From Varanus komodoensis (Eukaryota; Chordata; Lepidosauria; Squamata; Varanidae): a DNA stretch of 64,000 nucleotides. The position numbers and the translations under genes are program-made. The notes beneath the pieces were generated by a model. It searched no databases and was not told where the DNA came from. It saw nothing but the letters and a program-made list of their open reading frames with translations. How positions within the stretch are numbered: position 1 is the stretch's first letter; the number at the start of each line of letters is the position of its first letter. The stretch lies in the NCBI RefSeq assembly GCF_004798865.1, contig NW_025336347.1, positions 16,977,273 through 17,041,272 on the forward strand. Reading direction: 5' to 3'. Of the stretch, positions 33,640 through 45,779 are shown piece by piece.

Positions 33640-34430
33640 ACTCTTTTGTCCCCATATCCCTGTGGAACCATGTTGCACGTGCATGATTACCAACTGGAAA
33701 TGTGTCCTGCAGGCATTTGCATCATGGGTTCTGTTTTTATAGGGCGCAGCAGAAGACAAAAGGAATTGGCTTCTGTAGCCAGAGGGGAAACTTTTGCAGC
33801 TGCTAATTTGTTAAGGGTGACATTTGCTCCAATGCTTCTGTGTGAGAACTACCATTCCATATTATAATTTCAATGTAATATCATATCACAGCACTTAATA
33901 AGAAAGACATCAACAAATCTATTACCAGGGGCGGGAGGGGTGGTGATCGAGAAGAACCTAAGAAACGTCATGGGCCTGGGTTGTATATTGACTTTTGGTC
34001 AGCATTTCCAAATAGTTTCATTAAATTTATGCCATCGAAAACATAACAGATAGACCTTTCAAGCAGAAATTCATACCCAGACAGAAGGAACACCATTGTT
34101 TTCTCTCTCCACAATGCCATTTATCATCCATTCCATTATATGCTATGCGCCCTGCCATTTTTCTTTAAATGGGCTTGATAAAGCACCTCTTCTCCTATTA
34201 GGTCCAAATATTATTATTCACTAGCAATTGTTATGTATCAGGATTGCAGAAAATGTCTAACCTGGTGGAAAGCATTCCCTTTGCAGAGTTTTTACAGGAC
34301 ACTAAATATTTCTCCACTGTTTCTCCAAAGTTTTAAACTTAGCATCGCCTTTAATTTTTTTTCCTGGCAAGAAGCCGTGCATTTAATCGCTGTGTCTATT
34401 GGGCATAAATTGAGATATGGTAAGGAAAAG
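33640..34430. other. Candidate conserved non-coding block(s)
   Basis: About 0.8 kb free of repeats. Contains a perfect octamer ATTTGCAT (33715-33722), CTAATTTGTTAAGG, TTATAATTTCAATG, CATTAAATTTATG and TGTGCATTTAATCGC. This texture is typical of developmental enhancers, but no comparison was possible. Confidence 0.3.
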
Positions 34431-37400
34431 ATGGGGTTGTAACACTCACAGGGACACTGGGAAGGGGACATTTTTCGGGGGGATTGGTGAGCGGGCATGG
34501 GGGCTTGAACCTTCCTTCCTCCAGCAATCCACAGACCCTAGCAATGCATTTTGGGTTGGGTTTTCCCCTAGCTGGAATTAGGAAATCTGTAAGAGGGGAC
34601 AGCTGTACAGGTAGGCCTTTGCAGGTGGAAAGCAGCTGGCATATCCCTTCTTCCCTTGATTCTCCCTTATAAGCAGCCCTCCACATTCCCCCTTATCTTG
34701 CTCTATGCAGGGCAGCCATGTGTCCTATTTCATAGAGGATGGTTTTTTATTTTCTGGGACTGAGATTTATACAAAGCCCAGGGAATTCAGAATGCTGAAA
34801 GAAGAAACCAGAAGCCCTGCCTAGATGCCCAGTATAGCTAAACACTAGATGCAAAATGCACCGAGGGCATTTCCTTTCCCTCTTACACAAGCATTAGGGC
34901 AGCCATGTGGCCTACTTTTTAAAGAGCATTCCTCTTTTTCAAGGCATTCTCTAGTCCAGGGGCTATTCTCTAGCCCTTTTTTGAAGAACCTTGAGAAGAG
35001 AGAGCAGTAGGGATGGACCAGGAAGGGAGAAAAGAGGTCTCCATATTTTCAGGAGCCAAGGGGGAAAATGTTTTATAAAACCTGACAGGGTCATTCTTTG
35101 TCACCAACTTGGTTACAGCAGTCCACACAAAATGGCTCTGCTTCTAGTAATGGGTCTGGCTGTGGGTAATTCAGGTTGAAAACCCCCTCCCTGCCTGGCC
35201 TTACAGCAGAAGTCTAACTGGCCTCAGAGGACTGCACTGAACATGAAACGGGAATAATTTGTAAAAACTGCTTGTAATGATAAAAGGGGAGGAGGGACGG
35301 CACCCCAAGTGTCCTTTCCATGACTGGGAGGGCTCTTTAAATTCACAGAGAAGATGGAGATCCTTCAGAAAGATCTCACTGGAGGAAGTGGGAAGGTGCT
35401 TCTTACCAGTTCTTCTTTCCCCTCACAGCTGCTGCAGGGTCCCCAACGCTCCACAGCAAGATTTTAGGAAAAACAAGGGACTTCCAAGAAGATGATGAAT
35501 CAGAGAAAATCGCCCTCCTTTGTCTAGTGGGAGTCTTGCATGAGCAGAGCTTTGCTCATGGGAAATTGGGGCCTAGTCCAATAGTGACACAAGATGGCAG
35601 CGGGCCTATGTCCTCTGCTGTAATTTGCCATCTGCATTGTGTGTGTGTGCTTTATTTAACAGCCATGTCAGCAAAACAAAGCTTGTAAAAAGTAAATTCA
35701 TGATTCTGCAGGTTGACATGAAATACAATTATTGTTGTGCTTTGCTTCTCTCATACTCCTGCTAGGCTGCTAACCACAGAAGGGAATTATATCTCAAGAG
35801 TATTTGAAGAAAATTACCTTAAGCACTTATCGATTCTCCTAGTATTAAACAAAAATCAGTACAGTAATGTAATGCTTTAATCTGAATGCATTGGACCTTT
35901 AGAAAAAGGCAGAAAACAAGGTTGGGTGCAAAGGTATCCTCCTGACTTTTAGCAGCGGGAAAGACGGGGGCGTCTTCCATTACGGATATTGGCAAGGTTT
36001 GTACGGATGGGCAAATAAGTCTGTTTCTGCCTATTTCACTTTTCAATGTTTTCATCCATTATTCTGTCCCATTCTGGTTTGTTGTTATTCTGTGGTTTTG
36101 AAGCAAACCCTGCCAATTATATAGGTGCATACGTCAACACCTGTTCTTAGAGTTTTTCTGCATGAGGCATTTATTGTGTCCTTATCATTTTTTCTCACAG
36201 TTTTATGGGTTCTTTAGACCCTCCAGTTTTGCTTCTGTTCTTAAAAGAGCATCTTTTCAAGGGACTGGAGAACTGGGAAAATGCAGTATTATTTCTGATA
36301 GTGCAACAAAACACATTGCCCCACTGGTGCAATTCTGTTGCTCCGCTATGCCGCAGTACCAGCTAGACATGACAGAAGGAAAAACAGAAAAAGAAGAGCT
36401 CTTTATGTAGACCCTGGACCTCAATTCTGTACCAAAACCAAGAACAGAAGCAGTGGATAATAGCCATGTGTGGAAAAGCTCTGAAAAATATATGAAAGAT
36501 TGCAATGGAGAAAAACAATTATGTCTTAAGGCTGGGTTTCTCTTTCTGAAAAAAAATACTGGACATTGTCTTTGGCAGAATAGAATTTTTATAAACAAGC
36601 AATAGCAACTTAGATCTCAGCCTTCCCTTTTCATGCATCTCCCTATACATTTCAACAGCCAAGAACTACATTAAGATAAGGGCAAGATGCAGACATGGCC
36701 TGCATCCCGGGTGCTGCGCCCACCGCATGGTCATCATGCAGACCCTCGTGCCCCTGTGTTTGGGGTTCACGGGATGCTATGTGGGTTCAGAGATTCAGAG
36801 CGGAAAAGGGGATACAGATCAGGGAAGTGGCCAACCATCAACAACAGTGGGAGAACTCACCTACATCCCACTTTTGTATGAGTTTTTAAAAATATCCCCC
36901 TTATTTCATGGGAAATAGTGGCAAATTGCAACTTCCATTCCTTTAAGCTATATACCAACAATACCAACAATTAACAACACACTTAATTTCTGAGTGTGGA
37001 CCTTTACATAGCCTATACTCCACACACATGCAAGGGGAAGTTTCATAGCAGGCTTTGGGGAGGTCAACTATTTAGAGATGTGCAGAAAAAACTGTAGAAA
37101 AAATCAATCAGCACCCAATGAGGACTGAGCATGCTCCGTGTAAGGGAGACGAGACAACCACGGGAGGGGGAAACGGGACAGAACACCCTAGAAGATGGAA
37201 TGTCTCAGCAGCTGGAGGACTCCACACTGCCGCATTTGCTGCAGGCCTCTCTCTCCACTCATTTGTTTCCGATGTTGCCCTCCAACACACTGCAATCTCT
37301 ACTACTCAGTGCATGCACTGATCATGTGGAGGAAATGGTGAAAGGGCCGGATGCGGAGGAATGCTACAGCAGACGTTTCCAATTATTCAGTCCCTCTGCT

Positions 37401-38687
37401 CTGCCAAGGGCATCTGACTTTTAGTTTTCTTTTCGTTTTCATTTGCAAGTATTTTTGCCCTGCTCCTCAGCCAAAAGTTCTCCTGAAGCAATTTATATGA
37501 AAGCAGAAAACAAGCCAGTCCCTGCCTACAGGGTTGCACTCAGAGAAGGCACATTAGGCAAGGGAGAAGGAATAAGCGGGGACATGGAGTGTGGAAGGAT
37601 CGAGTCTTTCTTCAGGGCAGAAGAAAGGGCCCTACTTCCCACTGGCCTCTTCCTCAGCGGGGCGGGGGGAGGCAGGGGGATTAGCACTGGAGTGCCTTCA
37701 GTGGCCTCCTCATGGGCAGCTCTGCAGGGCCAGATGATGTTGGGGGCCCTTCTGCAGCCCCCTAGAATGACCCTTGCATGTGTGTCCCAGAATGGGGTCC
37801 ACGCTTGAGAAATGTTGCACGTCTGAACTACAGCTGAGAATTCTCACCTGGAGCTTCTCCTGGCCCTGGCAGCAAGCAGAAAGGGAGATGCATTTCATTT
37901 CTTCTTACATGGGGACAAGGGAAGAGAGACTGGATTGCACTTGTACTGAGCACAAGCTCCAAACCGCTTCAGGCACAACTTCTTTCTGCTTCCCAGGACT
38001 CAGTCTCACAAGTGTCCTGGTGGCAATCCGGTGCTGGTCTTCTCCCCTGTTCACCCATGCCTTCCTGGCCTCTTCCACCATTCCCTGGGGTCACTACCCC
38101 AGCAAACTTCTCTCCAGTGGCACCTTGCCTGGAATCTTTGGGTAGCGTTCATTCACCCACTCCTTGAACTCTTTCCCTGGAGTTCTTTCTGTGACCAGAA
38201 CAGTGTCCAATAGCTGAAGCTCTCTGGGCACAACATAAAATTAGAAATAGAAGTAATTAAGTACCACATAGCATTTCTCTTTTCAAAATTTAAAACATTT
38301 TCAATAAAAACACCAGTTATGTTAGAAAGGAAGGTTGGCATGGAGCAATAGGCCTACATTCTTTGCTATATTTGCCACACAGACAAAATGGCTGCCACCA
38401 TTATTTTTGGCCAGCAAGTTCAGCTGAGGCTCCTTTCCCATTTCAGAAGGCCTCTCATTGGAGGCAAACTCATGCTTTCTTCTAAAGTACTTGAAGCTGG
38501 ATTGTCTTCACTGTCCTGATGGAGCAATCCCATGTTCACACTCTCACTTCATGAAGGACCCACTGCTGTGGAAACATGAAGGAACAACCTCATCTTTCTG
38601 CCACAGCCTCTGTTGCTGTACCATTTTCTGTTCTGAGGCCAAGAAAACTATTGAGAAGGCATTTTCACAAACATCTCAGTCAAATTT
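34431..38687. other. Unassigned DNA
   Basis: About 4.2 kb without a named repeat or a supported exon. A short third copy of the unknown repeat lies at 36780-36797. A 24-bp stretch at 37113-37136 resembles the inverse of 33018-33041 (20 of 24). Many overlapping short frames occur, none with a domain. Confidence 0.4.
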
Positions 38688-38905
38688 TTGTTGTTATATG
38701 CCGTTAAGTAATCTCTGACTTATGGCCACCCCATGAATGAAAGCCCTCCAAAATGTGCTGTCCTTCACACCCCTCATCAGCTCTTGCAAACTCTGCTGGG
38801 GCTTCCTTGGTGGAGTCAATCCATCTCATCGTTCAACCTCCAGTTCTTCTGCTGTTGACTTTCCCCAGCAGGATTGTCTTCTCTAGTGAGACTGACCCAT
38901 ATGAA
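38688..38905 (-). mobile_element. BovB/RTE LINE 3' end
   Basis: TTGTTGTTATATGCCGTTAA then TCTGACTTATGGCCACCCCA is the reverse complement of the RTE/BovB 3' terminus (TGGGGTCGCCATAAGTCGGA..). GCAAACTCTGCTGGGGCTTC, GAGTCAATCCATCTCATCG and TTGTCTTCTCTAGTGAG continue into the C-terminal ORF2 region on the minus strand. Confidence 0.85.
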
Positions 38906-39399
38906 TACCACCATGGTAAGTAGCCTGGTGGTTTCAGTAAACCAGTGGGCTTGGTCCATCTTCTAAGGCTGCCTTTCAGATACAGCCTCACCATCAAAGG
39001 AATGTATTACCCTTTGGAGTGGATCTCCGTACTAGTCTGTGCTTCTGTTCAGATACTAAAAGATAAAGCAGCCAGCCTCACCATGAACTCACTGATTGGC
39101 CATTGCTGGGAAATTCTCATAGACAGCGGGAAGCCTATTTGATATAAAGCAAAACTGTGTGATGCTTGAATGGAAACAGCAGGTAGGTGAAGCACGTTGC
39201 CATAAAGCACAGTGCTTAGCAGGCCAGGCAATGGACTTCAGGTACGTGAGATCACTCCTCGAATGTACCGCATCCTGCTCCAGGTGAACATTACACTTAA
39301 GGTCATGCAATGCCTTGCATTGGACATGTGAGGCGACCGGGTGCAATGGGCCAGAAGAAACCCTCACAAGGGAGTTTTTATGCACTCTTGTCTACACTG
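38906..39399. other. Unassigned DNA
   Basis: Nothing recognised. It may include the 5' side of the hAT relic that follows. Confidence 0.35.
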
Positions 39400-39870
39400 C
39401 TCCTGTTACAACTGAAGAGCAATTTAAGCAGTATTTATTTCATAGGAACATATGAGATGTCTTTTATAATCTTGGAAATCCACTCACTGTATGGATCTAC
39501 AAAGAGCCTTCACTGACAACCACCCGACCGACCTTGCATTGCATCACAACATCCATCACATTCTGCCTCTTGGAAGAGGGTCGAGACAGCATGTTCTGCA
39601 GAACATCCATGATACCAAAAATGACTGATATCTTTCCAAACATCTGGGTAGCACTAAGATTTCTCCTGATACTTCCAGTTCCACCTGCGAGTGGTGGACA
39701 TGACTTTTCAAAAGCGTCGCTCCTCAAAAGACACTTGCAAGCTCCTGCAATGCAAATGTGCTTGTTGTGAGACACTCACTTCACATCCTGTCCTTTCCAT
39801 CAAGAACAACATTGCCCCAAACTTTGACCTCTCGGCCCCTGTGCTACAGTTGCACAAGCCACGGCTCCAG
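39400..39870 (+). pseudogene. hAT transposase relic, C-terminal dimerisation region
   Basis: The plus strand encodes DIFPNIWVALRFLLILPVP directly followed by PASGGHDFSKASLLKRHL (39627-39737). In another frame it encodes LSIKNNIAPNFDLSAP (about 39799-39846). This is the hAT-family C-terminal (dimerisation) block of the ZMYM-like group, usually LYPN..IALR.LLT.PVTVASAERSFSKLKLIK.YLRS..LSIE..IA...DF. At least one frameshift lies between the two parts (39740-39800), and weaker related sequence reaches back to about 39400. The usual E-R-S of ASAERSFSK reads G-H-D here. No catalytic DDE part or terminal repeats were found. It is a DNA-transposon fossil, or less likely a host gene derived from one. 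Confidence 0.75.
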
Positions 39871-40003
39871 AAATCATGTTCTGAGCAACGCAGCACATGA
39901 TGTGACACAGCAGAAGCATTGCAGCAGGGGGGCAAGATGGGTTAATTGTGCAACACAAAAGCACCCAAGCTGCACCATGAGACAAGAAAACAAAAGAAAA
40001 TGA

Positions 40004-40018
40004 AAAAAAAAAAAAAAG
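40004..40018 (+). repeat. Poly-A run
   Basis: Fifteen A within a longer A-rich stretch (39982-40020). Confidence 0.9.
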
Positions 40019-40099
40019 AATGACATAATTTGAACAGTATTTTTAGAAAGAAAAAAGATCCATAGCTCTGATTGTATAACATTGTTTTCAGAAGTTCAT

Positions 40100-40232
40100 A
40101 TTTTATCTGGGTATTTTACAATAAAACATGTATTGTTGTTTTAATATTTGTGGACTGTCCAGAGAGCCCTCTGAGCTATTGGGACAGTATATAAATGCCA
40201 TGAATGAATGAATGAATGAATGAATGAATGAA
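40100..40232 (+). mobile_element. L2-group LINE 3' end with (GAAT)n tail
   Basis: T-rich 3' UTR, GTCCAGAGAGCCCTCTGAGC, GGGACAGTATATAAATGCCA and then about eight GAAT units (40200-40232). This is the L2-group terminal layout with a tandem-repeat tail. Confidence 0.65.
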
Positions 40233-40239
40233 TGCTATA

Positions 40240-41110
40240 TGTCCCAATATATTAGTTTATGAAGAACACACAACCATCATTAATAATAATTATGCATATG
40301 GTTCAATAAAGACACCTCAAGTATCCATTGATTTATCCATTTGTAGATTATACCTAAAGGCCACCCATTCAAAAACTGAAAGTTTCATTAAATCCTCTGT
40401 TAGTACAGGTAGTTGTTTATCCTTCCAGTGTTGTAATATTACTCTTTTGGCTGTCAAAAGGGTGTGGAAAATCTACTTCCACTAACCCTGTGTTAAGTTT
40501 CAAGAGATGGATAAGTAATTCAAAGCAGCATGTGTATCCTTAAATATTAAAGAACTTTTCATCCCAAAATGTATCTGAATTATTAGCATCTCTCTAAAGG
40601 AAGTTGCCACTGGGCATTACCAAAACATGCAGAGAAAAGAAGTATTAGCCAGATTCTGCTTCTCCAATTGGCTGATTTAATTAAACTCTTATTAAGGAAA
40701 CACTATAGCATCCAATATACTCAAAATAGCAATTTTTGCTGAATTAAGCATTACCTGAGATCCATAATCCTTGTGAAACACGTAGTAATGAGCACTCCAT
40801 TGGTTAGGCAACATGGTGTGTTCCAGATCATTATTCCATTCTTGCTTGAGTCCCTGGGTATCATACTTATTCACTGATGTTGCATACTTATAAATACAAC
40901 TCACCGGCTGATGCAATTTTTTGGCCTCAATCAATATTTCCAATAACACAGGCATCTCTGGAACCGTAAAAGCAGCAGGACCAAACCTGGATTCTAACAC
41001 ATGCTTCAGCTGCATGTACTGCCACGCAGCTGTAACTGATCCATATATTTAGCCTGCAAAGTAAAGAACACCAAATAGTTCTAATTAGGACCAACAAGCT
41101 GATCCAAAGC
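40240..41110 (-). mobile_element. L1-group LINE, ORF2 C-terminal fragment
   Basis: The minus strand encodes a YKYATSVNKYDTQG stretch and LKQEWNNDLEHTMLPNQW (about 40820-40910). Downstream it encodes LLTAKRVILQHWKDKQLP (about 40400-40460). These are the W..DL....W and TAAR..I...WK blocks of the region C-terminal to the L1/Tx1 reverse transcriptase. The intervening zinc-knuckle part is degraded. It differs from the L1 at 6849, so it is another lineage or a much older copy. Confidence 0.7.
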
Positions 41111-42054
41111 CTGTCCATCCAGGTCCACCAAAGACATACTTTTTTGCCAATTGGGTTGCAACGAAGCTCTGTAGAAACTGTTTTTTGTTTTTGTTTTTAG
41201 TATTCACAGGCTTCTTCTGGTGCTTAATCCTGTCTTGGAAAGTGAGCCAAACCAAGACAAAGTCCATGAATGCTCACGGAACGGAGGTTGTGCGACTGGC
41301 AACTTTCTTCCGCATCAGGTGTAGCCACCTGACCGAAGGCCGCGTTGCATGGCACAGAAGAGGGGTGCTGCTGGCACAGAATTCTCACAGGGCTCCATTC
41401 CTGGGGGGAACCACACAAATGCTGGGCCGCCCTCTAGGAAGGCGGACTTAGAGGTGTGACCAAGCAAACCACAGTCGCGGAGCTGAGCCCAGAGAATCTG
41501 GCAGATGGCCGCCTCCAACACAGATTCCGCACACACGCCTACCTGCCAATTTTTGAAGCTTGATTTCCCCATAAAATTAATTCCGCATGTGGAAATAGGT
41601 TAAACAGTGATTGATGTGCCATTACATGCCACAGCACTCTCCAGCCCAGGCGGGCAAGCGATCTACTCTGGTATGGCGAGAGTCCGAATGCAACACACCT
41701 GGCAGGGGCAGGGGGTGGGGTGGATCCAGAATGAAGATTCCAAAAAAGACCAGGGAGAGGAGTCTAATTGAAGGGGGAAAGACTGGAATTTAGTGCAAGT
41801 TGACAAATAGGCTTGACGGTATAAGGAACAGTCAAATCCACCCTTTCTGATCAGAAGCTGCATCCTTCTCAAGAGTGCAACCCAATAAACATTCACAAAA
41901 CATTGCATTTTTCATTTATAGTCAAATGTATACATGCACATGCATAGTCTTGTAGCAGTTCCTATCTTTTGGAAAACATTTCTTATTTAAGAATAATAAA
42001 GAAAAGTTAGAGGGGAAAGGTGTCCAGGTAACTCATCACAGCTTATGGACTTCT
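41111..42054. other. Unassigned DNA
   Basis: Nothing recognised with confidence. The left ~150 bp may still be L1-group sequence. Confidence 0.35.
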
Positions 42055-42092
42055 CTTGTTTGTTTGTTTGTTTGTTTGTTTGTGTGTGTGTG
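42055..42092 (+). repeat. (TTTG)n-(TG)n compound microsatellite
   Basis: About six TTTG units followed by about six TG units. Confidence 0.93.
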
Positions 42093-43552
42093 TCTCCTAA
42101 GTTTCCTAGCCCTTTTTCTGGAGCGTGGAAAACCTGTTATTTTCCCTAGATGGCACCATTATTCACTACAAAAGCCTGGTGCTCTATACAGAGTGCCACC
42201 TTGGGTTGAGAATGGAACATGCTGGAGCACAAAGAAAGGCAGAGAAGAGACCCTCTGGGGACCAGGGGGACTTGCATGAAATGGAAGAGGAAAACAAAGA
42301 AAACAGAAGACGAGACCTCCATAAAGCACGGGGTTATATGCCTTGACTGAGCTTTGCCACCCGAGCTCACTCCAAGCCGCGTGGCAAAATCTGCAGCCGC
42401 ACTGCCCAGGCAGGCACCCTTTCAGCTCCACTCTGTGTCCCCTCGGCTGAGCCCCCTGCAGCTCATCCCACTCACGCCCCCATCAGGCCAGGCCTGTCCC
42501 TCAGTGCAGCCTGCTGGAACCACAGCCTAAGCGGCTTCTCCAACCGACCCACCACTCTCTATTTCCCATCTCTTCCCTTGATCTCCTCTTTTAAGAGAGT
42601 GTTTTGCAAGCTCCCAAAGATCACATCTACAGTTCCCAAAATAACATATTCCCCTCCCCACCCCCACCCCCCACAAAGACCGGAGCCTGGTGCTGGTCCA
42701 GTTCAATCACTCTTATCACATTGTTTTCCCTCCCTAACGAGTGCCCTGCTTCTAATCCCACCCCCTTTGGTACATTTCTGAAAAGCCTGGTTACATTGCA
42801 GCCTCTGCAGCCGGCAGCTTGATGTGCCGCTTTCTTCCCTCGTTTCATCCTTGCAAGGGCACACGGCGCAGACAGTACTCTTGGCCCTGCCGTCCTCTTC
42901 AGCGATACTGTCCTGAATATTTATCATCTCAGGCCTGGGACTGGGAGGCTGGGCCACACCGGCTCTGGATTTGTTCTCCTCTTCAGACAAAAGAATGAAT
43001 CCTTAGCGAGGTTTTGCCGAGTGACATGGCATCTGGGATGCAACCGCATGGTCTTCGCAACGGCACGGCCCTCTTAGCGCCACACTTGCCAATGTAATGA
43101 GAACAGAGAGTGGCGGGAGAAGAAAAAGTGGAAGATTGGTCAGTGTACTCACAAACTCATGCCCACGCATTTTCTCCTGTATGTGTGCATGCACGCACAC
43201 ACGTGCACACACACACTTCTGCAGCCAGGCTCACTTCCGGATGGGAATGTGGAAACCTTGGGGTGCATTTCACCATTAGCAGAGGCTGCCCCGCAGCCCC
43301 TTTCACTTTTCACAGGCTGCTGCTTGCTTTGTGGTCAAAAAGGGGGAAATCAAGGAGAAGAGTCTACAAGAACCCACATGCTGTTGAACTACCCTCACCA
43401 GATGCACACAGTAGTGACAATGATGTGTAAAACTGTTATCGTGGGGGGAAAGCATGCAGAACGCGTCACACAAAAAGCTTTGTGCACAAAGATATGGATA
43501 TTCAGAGAAGTGTGCATGAAAGTGCCAAATAAATACTTGTCTGGATTTTTAA
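42093..43552. other. Unassigned DNA with one protein-like minus-strand frame
   Basis: A minus-strand open frame at 42703-43011 has acidic and cysteine-containing composition (MINIQDSIAEEDGRAK, VCAVCPCKDE) without a recognised domain. It begins without ATG, directly after an in-frame stop. A pyrimidine-rich AG lies just upstream, but no strong donor is visible. A CA-rich tract lies at about 43186-43218. Confidence 0.3.
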
Positions 43553-43755
43553 AAAATAAATGCGTTTATTTGTTATATTTATCTCCTTCCAAGGAGACCA
43601 AGGCAGCACGCCTCCCTTCTCTCCATTTTACCTTCACGAGAATGTGAGGTAAGCTAGCTTGAGATCCAGGGACTGGCACAAAGTTACCCACTGAACTTTT
43701 TAACCCAGCAGTGAGCCATCCTAGTCCAATGCGCTAACCAGCGCACTACTGACTT
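43553..43755 (-). mobile_element. tRNA-derived SINE
   Basis: Minus strand. The head (right side) reads GTGCGCTGGTTAGCGCATTG then GACTAGGA, a tRNA-like A-box region, followed by a degraded B box. The body is GTGCCAGTCCCTGGATCTCA, CTAGCTTACCTCACATTCTC, AAAATGG and CTTGGTCTCCTTGGAAGGAG, with an AAATA-rich tail. This is the common reptile SINE of the 'GTGGTTAGAGCGTTGGACTAGGA...CAGCCTAACCTACCTCACAGG' type. Confidence 0.75.
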
Positions 43756-44429
43756 TCTGTGCACATTGATGCACCATCAGGATGAACCGAACCAAACATA
43801 AGGTCAGAAAGATGAGAATCCGAATGGAACTTAAATGGACAGATTCCCCATTCCTAACAGGTGGGTTTGCCAAACTGAAGTGAAACTGCTGCCAATTCAT
43901 GACTTCCATGGAAGAAGAACAGTGAAACCAAACATGGAAAAAAGAGCAGGGAGGGGAGGGCAGGGGAGGTCATGCTGTGGTCTTGAGAGGGCCACACATG
44001 GGAATGTCATAGCCATGGGTCACATTTTTGCTTGTTTAGTTATGGATCTCCCAACACAAAGCTAGTCAGCATGTGCCTGAGCATGGATCCATGATCTCTC
44101 TGACAGTCTAGCTTTCCATGTGCAGCAGACTTTTAGCACATGTGGCTTTTGCAAGAGGAACCCTTTGAACACAGGAGGGTTCAAAGTCTGGCACACCCCA
44201 ACTGACGAAGTGCCACGACCCAGACTGGAAGGACCCCCCTCTGCGCGGCTCGTGGGCATTTCTGCGGCATGCCGGGAGCAGGATTCAGGGCGTTCCAGGA
44301 GTGCTGGGGAGCAGCGGCTGCCTGCAGGGCTGGGCCAGGCCCCTCTTTTCATTGGCTTTCCATCCTTCAGAGCGGCTCGTCTCCCAGTGCCGCCCGCGTG
44401 GCGGGTGCTGCATCTCTCAGCGAGATTTG
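43756..44429. other. Unassigned DNA, locally CpG-rich
   Basis: About 44200-44425 is GC-rich with more CpG than its surroundings. No transcript or exon signal is evident. On both strands the open frames have no domain. Confidence 0.35.
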
Positions 44430-44780
44430 GAAGCTGGTGTGCCTCTTTAACGAACTTACTGATCAAGAACTCCCACCACATAATAAATGTAATTGAATTT
44501 GATTTTAACAGTATCAGATAATCTCCCAAGAGATAAATAACCAGCCTTGGAAGGATTATTATTTTTCTGCTTTATAAGCATGGCAGGATGTTTCATCGGC
44601 AAAAAGGTTCACAGAGACTTCTCGTGCTGCAGTGGGTGGCACTTCATCTCCCAGAATCTATGATCCGGCAGAATTTTTCTGTCAACGACCCAACCAATTG
44701 AGAGGTATTGATTTGCCTTGTTTCTATGGCAACCCATTAGTTGTTGCATCTTGGTCTTTTATTCACTGATTCATCTGCCT
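44430..44780. other. Candidate conserved non-coding block (weak)
   Basis: Repeat-free AT-rich block with GTAATTGAATTTG, GGATTATTATTTTTC and AGATAATCTCCC. It borders the CpG-richer stretch to the left. Confidence 0.22.
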
Positions 44781-44817
44781 GCTCGTCTCCCTCTTGACTA
44801 GATGGAAAGCGAAGCTC

Positions 44818-44845
44818 TGGGAGGGAGGGAGGGAGGGAGGGAGGG
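44818..44845 (+). repeat. (GGGA)n microsatellite
   Basis: About seven GGGA units. Confidence 0.93.
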
Positions 44846-45779
44846 TCGTGGTGCCTGGCCTATTGGGCAACGGGAGCAACTACTGCTCATGTCGACTGCC
44901 CGGGTCTCTAGCCAAGCATCAGCTACGCAAAGGCTGCCCCGCCAATGGGTGACAGGAGGTGGTGCCTCAGACGCAGGGGGTGGCAAAGAAAGCTGCAGTG
45001 GATACAAATGAGATCAAAGCTCTTTGAAGCTGACCAGGTTTTCCCTTGCAGGACTGGCTTGCACAAGTGTGCATTCATACAGGGGCACATTAGTGCTACG
45101 AGGTGCTTGCACAAATTCACATTAGCACAGATCTGCATCTGCAAATGGGAATGGAATTCTTGTACCCCCACCCCCCCAATGCATCTCCACCGATGAGCAG
45201 ATGGCAAAATGAAAGGCACCTGACAATCCGTGAGACATAGAGTGGCTTTGACCGAGCCGGGGACCCCTGCTCCAGTGTTGGAGGCTGACGGGCTGTGGGA
45301 TGGTGACCAGATGTTGGAGGACAGCGCTGTGCATACTGCACCTTCTGCCCCCACCCCCCAAAATAGCCTGCTCCCCCCACATATGGCAATGGACACAGTC
45401 CCATTGCCAGTGCTGAAACCAGATGTCTCACAGCCCAGTCGGCTTCTGCATATGGAAGAGGAGAAAAGGGCCCAATCCCATTCTTCAGGTCAGGCAGAAC
45501 ACGGTGCCGGGCAGCCCCCAGTCCAGCTGCCCCTGCTTCTGCCACTGCTGGCCCACATCCCTCAGTCCAGAGGTGGTCGCATTTCTTCTGGTCAGCAGCA
45601 TCAACCACTTCCTACCTTGCTGGCCTCCACGGCACATGGATAATGCTCGGATAATGCCAGATGTGGGCAACCAACCCGTCTCCTCACGATGGGAAGCAGC
45701 ATTCAAACTTCATCTAGTTTTAATTCATACTCCTCGGAGGTATTCTCCTCCCTCTTTCCTTTCACCCCTGTGTTTAACA
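44846..45779. other. Unassigned GC-richer DNA
   Basis: Long open frames occur on both strands over the same bases (137 codons plus, 163 codons minus). This points to composition rather than coding. Confidence 0.4.

Noticed and set aside
33018-37136. 24-bp inverted similarity between 33018-33041 and 37113-37136 (20 of 24)
   Set aside because: Matching does not extend into the flanks; too short to call a repeat family.
44200-44425. Possible CpG island/promoter
   Set aside because: Short, only modestly CpG-rich, and no exon or TATA/initiator context next to it.
45117-45643. Frames of 163 (minus) and 137 (plus) codons
   Set aside because: Both strands are open over the same bases, which is a composition effect.
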